Assembly: GCA_946222625.1 (NCBI GenBank)
Contig: CAMILJ010000141.1
Coordinates: 1-5,460 of the forward strand
Direction of reading: 5' to 3'
Length of the DNA stretch: 5,460 nucleotides
Source of the DNA: an uncultured Corynebacterium sp.
Lineage (GTDB): Bacteria; Actinomycetota; Actinomycetes; Mycobacteriales; Mycobacteriaceae
In this document: positions 1 to 5,460 of the stretch, piece by piece
Layout: each line of letters opens with the position of its first letter
Position numbering within the stretch: the first letter of the stretch is position 1
The notes under the pieces: model-generated
The model's database searches: none
Told to the model about the DNA's origin: nothing
What the model saw: the letters and a program-made list of their open reading frames with translations, nothing else
Translations under genes and position numbers: made by a program

Positions 1-25
1 AGGAGAAGCACCCTGTGTCCTTCTC
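1..25 (-). terminator. Possible hairpin terminator, cut by the window edge
   Basis: GAGAAG at 3-8 pairs with CTTCTC at 20-25, and CAC at 9-11 can pair with GTG at 15-17 around a 3-base loop, leaving a 2-base bulge. The structure sits about 80 bases beyond the stop codon of the leftward unit, where a terminator would fit. The bases that would hold the T-run on the minus strand are outside the window. The same bases also contain an AAGGA/GTG start-like pair, so this may be a translation start instead. Confidence 0.25.
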
Positions 26-71
26 ACCCTTATTGGACTGAGCTAGTGGCTCATCGGTTCCCGCCGCGTTC

Positions 72-98
72 AAAAAATCTTTTAGCTGCACGGCGTGC
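72..98 (-). terminator. Weak terminator-like hairpin with T-run
   Basis: Read on the minus strand, GCAC (98-95) and GTGC (91-88) form a 4-bp stem with a 3-base loop, starting 6 bases after the TAG stop of the type VII secretion-associated gene. A run of six T (77-72) follows, but 10 bases beyond the stem. The short stem and the gap make this a poor intrinsic terminator; it is listed only because of its position. Confidence 0.2.
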
Positions 99-104
99 TT
101 CCAC

Positions 105-1235
105 CTATTCCTTTTTGACCAGAGATTCCGCAGCCATCCGGCAGGCGGCTTTCTGCACCACGTTGGGCTCAAACTTGGTGTGGCACCCCACGGACATCTG
201 ATGACCCTTGTCCTCCCACATCATCCACGTCACCTGCGAACCGTCTCCGGGGTCCTCGGTATACGTCAACCGCCCAGATTCCTCTACCGGATCGCGGAGG
301 GCGGGATCGGAGTCGATCTGTCCTTTAATCTCGGCGAAGAGGACGTCGACGGGAACGTTGAAGAGCGGATCAGCTGCCAAGAGGATGCGTAAATTGGGGT
401 CTTCGCCAGCAGCAGTGACAAGTCCATCCTCCACGCTGGTGCGGAATCCCTGCGGGAGTACCAGGGACATCCCTTCCACCTCGATGGCCTGCTGGCCCGG
501 GCGCAGCTGCGTGCTGCCGGATCCCCCGGACTCCGCCTCCGCTGCGGCATCCCCAGGGCGCTCACCCCCGTCGGGTGCTGTGGCCGTACCCGGCGCGCCG
601 GCAGCCACAGACGTACTCTCATCCACCTGCTCGGAAGTCGACGCCGCCACTGCCGCATCCTTGCGCCCCACCGCCCACCAGGACACCCCGGCGACGACAA
701 CCACCATGACCGCTATCGCGATGTAGAAAGGATCGACGCCTCCCACTAGCGCCGTCCAACGGGATTGCGCCGCGCGATGGGAGCGCAAACGGCGAGCCGC
801 CCGAGGCCGCTCAGCAGTTATCTCCTTCGCACCGTCATACTCGTACAGTTGCTCCCCCATACTTGAGCGGGACGCAGCCTGTGATGTGCTGGCCACAACC
901 GGTGCCGGTGGCGGCGAAGGTTCTGGCTCCAGGACCGTCGCACCAGCACCAGCGAGCTGCCGGCGCAGGATGCTCACGGCTTCGACACTGACATCCGTTC
1001 CGGATGGATCCGCCACCACCTCAACGGCGACGTCCGGCCATTCCGCCCCACAGACTTTTTCTGCCTGGTCAAGGACGGCCTCCAGTGCCCATCCCTCGGT
1101 GATTCCCGTGCCGGGCAGGTCATAGCGATAGATCGTTTCCGGGCCTTCATAAATCGTGGCGGCATCGAGCACCGTGACGATCAGCGTGGTCTCTGGCGCG
1201 GTTGTCGGGGTTCGCAGTGCGTGCGTCGCGGTCAT
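105..1235 (-). CDS. Type VII secretion-associated protein, Rv3446c-like family
   Basis: A 376-residue accessory protein of the ESX locus; its biochemical role is not established. Seen: an N-terminal domain (about 15-102); a proline-rich linker (103-118); a strongly basic stretch (about 143-160); one membrane helix (about 169-190); a low-complexity Ala/Gly/Ser/Glu linker (about 197-247); and a compact C-terminal domain (about 248-376) starting at IEVEGMSLVLPQGF. The basic residues before the helix predict the N-terminus in the cytoplasm and the C-terminal domain outside. C351 and C365 in that outer domain could form a disulfide. The start ATG (1235-1233) overlaps the eccC stop in an ATGA and has AAAGGAGA upstream, so the start is firm and translation is probably coupled to eccC. 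The family call rests on the C-terminal domain and on its place directly after eccC. The N-terminal part, about 160 residues, seems shorter than I would expect from the mycobacterial relative (about 400 residues in total), and I do not recognise its fold. Confidence 0.8.
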   Translation of the reverse strand: MTATHALRTPTTAPETTLIVTVLDAATIYEGPETIYRYDLPGTGITEGWALEAVLDQAEKVCGAEWPDVAVEVVADPSGTDVSVEAVSILRRQLAGAGATVLEPEPSPPPAPVVASTSQAASRSSMGEQLYEYDGAKEITAERPRAARRLRSHRAAQSRWTALVGGVDPFYIAIAVMVVVVAGVSWWAVGRKDAAVAASTSEQVDESTSVAAGAPGTATAPDGGERPGDAAAEAESGGSGSTQLRPGQQAIEVEGMSLVLPQGFRTSVEDGLVTAAGEDPNLRILLAADPLFNVPVDVLFAEIKGQIDSDPALRDPVEESGRLTYTEDPGDGSQVTWMMWEDKGHQMSVGCHTKFEPNVVQKAACRMAAESLVKKE

Positions 1236-4200
1236 TGGTTGTCTCCTTTGTTGCCTGTGGTCTGTGATGGGTTGTGTGAACTATCGGCACTCGGCACATA
1301 CACCTGCGCCAAGCCTTGAGATATGCCGCGCAGGACCCATTGGCCGCGGCCTGGCGGCAGCGCTGTTGGCTTGATGCCGAAGATGGCGCCTTCGTCGCGG
1401 TCGGCGTCGAGAAGCAGCAGCGCCGGCTGCAGGTCCCGCACCGCAGAGAGGAACTGCCCAAACATCGCGCGCCCAATGCCGCCGGCTTTGCGCGCGAGCA
1501 CCAGGTGCAGCCCCACATCGCGGGCGTGTGGGAGGAGCTCGAGTAGTGGCGCCAGGGCAATATCGCTGACCAGGTCGAGGTCGTCGATAACGAGGTAGAT
1601 GTCCGGCCCCTCCCACCAGCTGCGCGCTGCGAGCTGGGCGGGGGTGACCTCGGGGCCGGGAAGGCGCTGTTCCAAGGTGCGCACGGTATCGAGGATGGCT
1701 TGGGTGGCCGCGCTTGCCGACGCCCCATACGCCGCCACCATCTCCTCATCCAACGTCCCCAAATGTGCACGGCGCTCATCGATGACTACCAGGCGGGCGG
1801 CTTCCCTGCCCAGCTGGCTAATTCCGGCAAGGATTACGCTGAGGAAGTTCGACTTGCCGGAGCCTTGGGAGCCAATGCACACCAGGTGCGGCTGCGCGGC
1901 TGAGTCCCAGCTAAGGACTTCGAGGTCCGGCCCGCCGATTCCCCAGGCCACCCCGTCCGGTAGCGAGCCGTCTTCTGGCTCGGGCAACTCTGTGAGAAGG
2001 GCGGGCAGCATCTTCAGCGGTGGAACCGGTTCGGCACCAGCATGCACGCCGCAGATGTGGGCGATATCTTGCGGGGACGTTGCGGCAAAAAGCAGGTTCT
2101 CCCCTGCCAGTGTGATTCCCCGTCCGGGCGTTGCCGGGAGCTTCTGCTGCGCCTTGCGGTCGATGAGGGAATCCATGGCTTCACCCAAGCGCAGCTCGAT
2201 ACGGGCCGCGATGAGATCCCGAATAGACGGCCGCAGGCTCGTCCACCGCGCTGCAGCAATCAAGACGTGGACGCGGGCGGAGGCGCCGTCGGCAACCAGC
2301 TGGGTAATCGGCTCAGCCAAGTCCTCAAAATCCGCGCCGGAGGTGCCGATGTGGTGCCAGCCGTCCACGATTAAGAAGGTGTGGCGGGGCTCCGGGCGGC
2401 GCACAAGGCCGGCGACTTCATCAACGATGCGACGGATTTTCTCCGGCTCCTCACGGCCGGCCACCCCGGCCACGTGGGGCAGCCGGTCCAGCACCCGCAG
2501 CTGCCCGCCGCCCAGGTCAATGACATAAAAGCGCACCTGCTCCGGCGAATGCCGCAATGCCATACCGGAGGCAATGCTGCGCAGCGCCATCGATTTGCCT
2601 GACTGCGGACCGCCGCACAGCGCGAGGTGCCCGCCTCCCGCTTTAAAGTCCACGGTGAGCGGGTCTTGACGCTGATGGTAGGGGCGGTCAATAAGCCCCA
2701 CCTCGGCGCGCAACTCTCCGCCCGCGCCGGGAGAATCTTCCCGCAGGGAGGCAACGCTGGACAGCTCCACCACGGGCGGCAGGGGAGGCAGCCAGATTCT
2801 TCGTGCCGACTGGCCACGCCGAGCAGCCTCATCCCGGGCGGCGGCCACCACGGTGTCCAGAAGCGTGCTCGAGGAATCCACGAGTTCAGCAAAGCTACGT
2901 TCTTCTTCCACCGCGCGCTGCCCTGTGAAAAGCTCCACGCGCGCGTCATGCCGCGCATTCGTTTCAGCATCATCAGGCGCCACCCGGCGCGTGACCGGGC
3001 CGGACACATAGGAGGCGTGGAAGCGAGTGGGGGCATCGGCATCCGTCTTGAGGTAGCCGGCTCCCGGCTGGGCGGGGAGGTGATAGGCATCGACCACTCC
3101 GAGAACTTGGCGGGACTCCCCCGCGGAGAAGGTCTTCAACCCGATGCGGTAGGACAGGTGCGAATCCAATCCCCGCAAGCGCCCCTCCTCCAAGCGCTGG
3201 GAGGCCAGAAGCAGGTGCACATGGAGCGAGCGGCCAAGCCTTCCCACCGCGACGAAGAGCTCGGCGAAGTCCGGGTGCTGGCCTAAGAGCTCCGAGAACT
3301 CATCGACCACGATGACCAGCGCTGGCAGCGGACCATACTCTGCAACCGCGGCGGCCGAGGCATTGAACTCGCCCACGTTCGCAAAATTGCCCGCCTTGCG
3401 CAGTAACTCCTGGCGGCGGTTCATCTCCCCGGAGATGGCATCATACATGCGCTCCACCAGGGTGGATTCTTCCTCCAGATTGGTAATCACGGCAGAGGTG
3501 TGCGGCAGCTCCTCGCACCCTAAGAAGGTAGCGCCACCTTTGAAATCAACGAGCACGAGGTTGAGCTCCTCCGGGCTATGGGTGGCGGCCAGCGCCACGA
3601 CGAGCGTCCGGAGAAGCTCCGACTTTCCGCTGCCCGTGGCGCCAATGCACAAACCGTGCGGACCCATCCCACCCTGCGCGGACTCCTTCACATCAAGCAT
3701 CAGCGCGTGCCCGGACTCGTCCACGCCGATGGGCACACGTAGCCGCTCAGCTGGGCTGCGTCCCTGCCACATACCGGAAGCCTGGAGCGCATCCACATCC
3801 CGGTAGCCCAGCAAGGTTGGCAGGTCCGCATCGCGACCGTGCCGGGGCGCTGCCGCAGCATCACTGCCAAAGGGACGGTGATAGGGCGCGAGGGTGCGGG
3901 CGCGCAGGAGTGCCGTGGGATCGTCGACAAGCGCACAGCGTCCCAGCTCCTCCTCCCCCGCGGCAGTAACCACAGAGAGCGCGCCCTCCGCCCGCAGGTA
4001 GATGCCTTCTTCCTCAGCGCGGCGCCCGAGCGGCGAATGAGGCGTAACGCCCACGGCGATGGTGGTTGTGGGGGTATCCTCCAGCGCGTCACTGCGCGGC
4101 ACGGCAACGCTGCTTGCCTGGTCCTCCTCAACAACGCGGATGCGGAACTGGGCTTGCCCCGGATCCCTGACGTGCGGCAGCCACTTCAGCCAGTTCCACT

Positions 4201-4960
4201 CCTCACCGTGGTACTCAATGCCCACGGTTTCCGGACCGTGCAGCACGGCCAGGTGCAGCAGCAGTGCGCGGGCCACCCCGGCCGCGTCCTCGCCGGCCAG
4301 GCCAACGATGGGAAAGGCTTGCAGTTGGATAACCACCGGCATATCCGCCAGCGTTCCCACCGCTCGCACGGTCTGGCGCAGACTCACCGCGCACACCGGA
4401 TCAAGGTCCTCCGCCGCGCCCGAATCCGGCACGTTAATGGGCGTGCACAGGGCCATCGGCCCCGTCCCCACCCGCACCTCCAAGGCGTCCGGGGCATCCG
4501 CATCCCGTTCCCACAGCCGCGCTGTCGGAATCAACGCGCCAAGCTGATCAGGGTCAGGGTTGCGGTGTTCTTCATGCGCACGTTGCGCCGCCCCGCGCTC
4601 CAGCGCTTCCTCCCGCAGCGCTTTGAGGTGGCGCAGGTAGGTCCGGCGGGTCTCATCCGGATCCTGCCCGCCTCCCTGCGGGTTAAACATCATGGCCATG
4701 CTGGCCAGCATCATGAGCGGGAACATGAGGCTCATGGGGCTCATCCGGCGGGCATCCCCCGCCCCGAGAACCATGAGCGCCACCATGCCCAGCATGGCCG
4801 CGATCATGACCAGTGGCATGAGCAGGCGAACCAGCGGCACGGGTTGAGCGCGTGCCGCCTCCGGTACGGCCTCGGCGTTAATACTGCCCTGCGGCAACGG
4901 CGGTGCCGGCTCCCGATAGGCCGGCTGCCCAGTGTCCACGACGCGTGTGGGTACGCGCAT
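1232..4960 (-). CDS. eccC: EccC, type VII secretion motor ATPase (fused EccCa/EccCb)
   Basis: Membrane-anchored FtsK/SpoIIIE-family ATPase that recognises Esx (WXG100) substrates and powers ESX export. From the ATG at 4960-4958 it has 1242 residues. Seen: two Met-rich membrane helices (about 41-68 and 73-92); a charged helical stalk; a region (about 130-380, with WLPH at 260-263) matching the DUF/degenerate ATPase domain of EccC; then three ATPase domains. Walker A motifs: GATGSGKS (440-447), GGPQSGKS (783-790), GSQGSGKS (1030-1037). Domain 1 has VLVDFKGG (469-476) and a VVDEF Walker B with glutamate. Domains 2 and 3 have LIVDGW and LVIDDLD instead, without that glutamate, as is usual in EccC, where domain 1 is thought to do most hydrolysis. 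The frame stays open to an upstream ATG at 5146, but that 62-residue extension would overlap eccD by 57 bases and carries 4 cysteines against 8 in the other 1242 residues. The ATG at 4960 has AAGGA 7 bases upstream. A GTG at 4990 is a second candidate. Confidence 0.95.
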   Translation of the reverse strand: MRVPTRVVDTGQPAYREPAPPLPQGSINAEAVPEAARAQPVPLVRLLMPLVMIAAMLGMVALMVLGAGDARRMSPMSLMFPLMMLASMAMMFNPQGGGQDPDETRRTYLRHLKALREEALERGAAQRAHEEHRNPDPDQLGALIPTARLWERDADAPDALEVRVGTGPMALCTPINVPDSGAAEDLDPVCAVSLRQTVRAVGTLADMPVVIQLQAFPIVGLAGEDAAGVARALLLHLAVLHGPETVGIEYHGEEWNWLKWLPHVRDPGQAQFRIRVVEEDQASSVAVPRSDALEDTPTTTIAVGVTPHSPLGRRAEEEGIYLRAEGALSVVTAAGEEELGRCALVDDPTALLRARTLAPYHRPFGSDAAAAPRHGRDADLPTLLGYRDVDALQASGMWQGRSPAERLRVPIGVDESGHALMLDVKESAQGGMGPHGLCIGATGSGKSELLRTLVVALAATHSPEELNLVLVDFKGGATFLGCEELPHTSAVITNLEEESTLVERMYDAISGEMNRRQELLRKAGNFANVGEFNASAAAVAEYGPLPALVIVVDEFSELLGQHPDFAELFVAVGRLGRSLHVHLLLASQRLEEGRLRGLDSHLSYRIGLKTFSAGESRQVLGVVDAYHLPAQPGAGYLKTDADAPTRFHASYVSGPVTRRVAPDDAETNARHDARVELFTGQRAVEEERSFAELVDSSSTLLDTVVAAARDEAARRGQSARRIWLPPLPPVVELSSVASLREDSPGAGGELRAEVGLIDRPYHQRQDPLTVDFKAGGGHLALCGGPQSGKSMALRSIASGMALRHSPEQVRFYVIDLGGGQLRVLDRLPHVAGVAGREEPEKIRRIVDEVAGLVRRPEPRHTFLIVDGWHHIGTSGADFEDLAEPITQLVADGASARVHVLIAAARWTSLRPSIRDLIAARIELRLGEAMDSLIDRKAQQKLPATPGRGITLAGENLLFAATSPQDIAHICGVHAGAEPVPPLKMLPALLTELPEPEDGSLPDGVAWGIGGPDLEVLSWDSAAQPHLVCIGSQGSGKSNFLSVILAGISQLGREAARLVVIDERRAHLGTLDEEMVAAYGASASAATQAILDTVRTLEQRLPGPEVTPAQLAARSWWEGPDIYLVIDDLDLVSDIALAPLLELLPHARDVGLHLVLARKAGGIGRAMFGQFLSAVRDLQPALLLLDADRDEGAIFGIKPTALPPGRGQWVLRGISQGLAQVYVPSADSSHNPSQTTGNKGDNQ
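1242..1249 (-). promoter_or_regulatory. Ribosome binding site of the type VII secretion-associated gene
   Basis: AAAGGAGA on the minus strand lies inside the last codons of eccC, with 7 bases between AGGAG and the ATG at 1235-1233. It fixes the start of the downstream gene. Together with the ATGA overlap it suggests that ribosomes finishing eccC reinitiate here. Confidence 0.8.
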
Positions 4961-4967
4961 GTCAAAG

Positions 4968-4978
4968 TCCTTCCCCCC
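4968..4978 (-). promoter_or_regulatory. Ribosome binding site of eccC (decides the start)
   Basis: On the minus strand GGGGGGAAGGA is followed by 7 bases and the ATG at 4960-4958. This is near-ideal spacing and is the main reason for placing the eccC start here rather than at the upstream ATG at 5146. An additional AAAGGAG (5000-4994) precedes a GTG at 4990-4988, but with only about 3-4 bases between them. Confidence 0.75.
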
Positions 4979-4985
4979 GAAGTAC

Positions 4986-5009
4986 TCCACCGCCTCCTTT
5001 AGCGGTGGA
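4986..5009. repeat. Perfect 8-bp inverted repeat in the eccC leader
   Basis: TCCACCGC (4986-4993) and GCGGTGGA (5002-5009) are exact reverse complements separated by 8 bases. In the eccC transcript the loop would read TAAAGGAG, a Shine-Dalgarno-like sequence, and the GTG at 4990-4988 would lie in the 3' arm. GGTGG (5004-5008) can instead pair with CCACC at 5017-5021, so two exclusive hairpins are possible. It could be an operator or a leader RNA structure; the sequence does not say which. Confidence 0.6.
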
Positions 5010-5034
5010 CAGCGTGCCACCAGTAAGCCACAAT
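5006..5034 (+). promoter_or_regulatory. Candidate eccD promoter (weak)
   Basis: TGGACA (5006-5011) matches 5 of 6 bases of the TTGACA -35 consensus and is followed after 17 bases by CACAAT (5029-5034), which matches 4 of 6 of TATAAT. Transcription would start near 5041, just before the 5044-5061 hairpin, giving a leader of about 49 bases. The -10 lacks its leading T, so this is tentative. Confidence 0.3.
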
Positions 5035-5043
5035 GTGAGGCAA

Positions 5044-5070
5044 TGGGCAAGGGGTTGCCCAGAAATTTTT
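5044..5070 (+). promoter_or_regulatory. Perfect hairpin followed by T-run in the eccD leader
   Basis: TGGGCAA (5044-5050) and TTGCCCA (5055-5061) form a perfect 7-bp stem around a GGGG loop. After GAAA comes a run of five T (5066-5070). It ends 4 bases before the eccD ribosome binding site. It could be an attenuator-like structure in the eccD leader or a DNA operator palindrome. The stem is short and the T-run is offset, so efficient termination is doubtful. Confidence 0.45.
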
Positions 5071-5073
5071 CTC

Positions 5074-5081
5074 GGGGGAGG
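5074..5081 (+). promoter_or_regulatory. Ribosome binding site of eccD
   Basis: GGGGGAGG lies 8 bases before the ATG at 5090-5092. Good spacing and purine content fix the eccD start. Confidence 0.75.
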
Positions 5082-5089
5082 TACATTCC

Positions 5090-5460
5090 ATGACTCGCGC
5101 ACTCGCGCATTCCATCCACGTCACCGTCCGCATCCACGCAGGTCATACCCGCAAAGAGGCGGACATATCCTTGCCGCTTTCTTCCAGCCTCGGGGAGGTT
5201 CTGGGGGAACTGCTCGTGCTTGTCGACGTCCCACCGGCCCCCATCCTGTGGCGTGCCACCACCGCGGCGGGCAAGACCATTTCGATGACCACGCCGCTGG
5301 ACCGCACCAGCCTGGAAGACGGTTCCGTCCTCGTGCTCAGCCCCGATGCGCCGGCGCCGGCGCCGATTGTGCGCGATGCCGCGGAGGCGCTCGCTGCCGA
5401 CGTCTCTGCAGCGCAGTTTTCCGGCCTGGCCGGGTTCTGGGGCGCGGCGGGGCTCATCGC
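5090..5460 (+). CDS. eccD: EccD, type VII secretion integral membrane protein (N-terminal part)
   Basis: EccD is the polytopic channel component of the ESX membrane complex; in known structures it has a cytosolic ubiquitin-like domain followed by about eleven membrane helices and forms dimers beside EccC and EccB. The first 123 complete codons are visible here and the frame is open to the right edge. Residues about 8-85 look like the YukD/ubiquitin-like domain: alternating hydrophobic strands (IHVTVRIHAG), a helix around SLGEVLGELL, and the typical closing segment LDRTSLEDGSVLVLSP. An Ala/Pro-rich linker follows (about 86-111, including APAPAP), and a hydrophobic stretch from about 112 (FSGLAGFWGAAGLI) starts the first membrane helix. 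It is transcribed divergently from eccC, as in ESX-4 loci. The start ATG has a clear ribosome binding site. The call rests on the domain and the neighbourhood, since the diagnostic membrane core lies outside. Confidence 0.85.
   Translation, partial: MTRALAHSIHVTVRIHAGHTRKEADISLPLSSSLGEVLGELLVLVDVPPAPILWRATTAAGKTISMTTPLDRTSLEDGSVLVLSPDAPAPAPIVRDAAEALAADVSAAQFSGLAGFWGAAGLI

Larger units (their letters stand above)
1..104. other. Non-coding region downstream of the leftward operon
   Basis: No convincing gene lies here. On the minus strand the only ATG runs into a stop after two codons. Two GTG-initiated frames run off the left edge; one (GTG at 11-9) has an AAGGA at 18-22 six bases upstream, so a following gene could conceivably begin there, but only three codons are visible. 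On the plus strand two frames entering from the left close at about 39 and 46, so the last few codons of a convergent gene cannot be excluded. By comparison with ESX-4 loci, esx (WXG100) genes would be expected further left. Two weak hairpins are listed separately. Confidence 0.6.
4961..5089. promoter_or_regulatory. Divergent intergenic region between eccC and eccD
   Basis: These 129 bases must hold the translation signals of both genes and presumably both promoters, unless either gene is expressed another way. They contain two perfect inverted repeats (4986-5009 and 5044-5061), an imperfect palindrome (5027-5041), and ribosome binding sites at each end. I found only a weak promoter match for eccD and none that I trust for eccC. 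Confidence 0.6.

Noticed and set aside
208..726. A 172-codon plus-strand open frame opposite the accessory gene
   Set aside because: Low-complexity Ser/Pro/Ala shadow of the minus-strand gene, whose start, ribosome binding site and domain layout are consistent.
1599..2528. A 309-codon open frame on the plus strand opposite the eccC 3' half
   Set aside because: Its Ser/Arg/Pro-rich composition is typical of an antisense shadow, and it overlaps the second and third EccC ATPase domains, which are clearly coding on the minus strand.
2371..3090. A 239-codon minus-strand frame inside eccC
   Set aside because: Out of frame with EccC, which is uninterrupted here and carries the conserved motifs; its Arg/Trp/Cys-rich translation is a frame shadow.
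3839..5002. A 387-codon open frame on the plus strand opposite eccC
   Set aside because: It lies entirely antisense to the conserved EccC frame, is rich in His, Arg and Gln with no domain-like pattern, and is what high-GC codon use produces by chance.
5027..5041. Imperfect palindrome GCCACAATGTGAGGC as an operator
   Set aside because: Only the outer GCC/GGC and inner CA/TG pairs match around a mismatched centre; too weak to call on its own.
5082..5087. TACATT as a -10 element for eccD
   Set aside because: Transcription would start at or after the ATG at 5090, and the nearest -35-like TTGCCC (5055-5060) is 21 bases away, which is too far.
5348..5364. GCC/GGC-rich tandem repeat in eccD
   Set aside because: It encodes the Ala-Pro linker between the ubiquitin-like domain and the first membrane helix, an ordinary low-complexity linker.
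5143..5457. A 104-codon minus-strand frame opposite eccD
   Set aside because: The plus-strand frame encodes a recognisable ubiquitin-like EccD N-terminus with a good ribosome binding site; the opposite frame is Ala/Ser/Arg-rich shadow.

Overview
The window is part of a chromosomal type VII secretion (ESX/T7SS) locus from a high-GC actinobacterium. GC looks like roughly 60-65% by eye. The gene set and the Met-rich EccC membrane hairpin point to Corynebacterium or a close mycolate-containing relative; no species can be named from the sequence alone.

Layout, left to right. Positions 1-104 are non-coding sequence downstream of a leftward operon, with two weak hairpins. At 105-1235 (minus) is a single-pass membrane protein of the type VII secretion-associated (Rv3446c-like) family. 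At 1232-4960 (minus) is eccC, the FtsK/SpoIIIE-type motor ATPase, with all three ATPase domains in one chain. The two minus-strand genes overlap by 4 bases (ATGA), so they form one translationally coupled unit. At 4961-5089 is a compact divergent intergenic region with two perfect inverted repeats, two good ribosome binding sites and a weak candidate promoter for eccD. From 5090 to the right edge (plus) is the start of eccD: its ubiquitin-like cytosolic domain and the beginning of its first membrane segment.

The order Rv3446c-like / eccC leftward and eccD rightward matches, as I recall it, the ESX-4 locus of Mycobacterium tuberculosis (Rv3446c, Rv3447c eccC4, Rv3448 eccD4), generally considered the ancestral ESX type. 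EccC recognises and drives export of WXG100 (Esx) substrates, EccD forms the membrane channel scaffold, and the Rv3446c-like protein is a conserved accessory whose function is not settled. By that comparison esx genes would lie left of the window and mycP/eccB right of it; neither is visible.

This is a known system, and I see no new one. The points worth a second look are the eccC start codon, the palindromes between eccC and eccD, the unusual accessory protein and the 3' end of the leftward unit.
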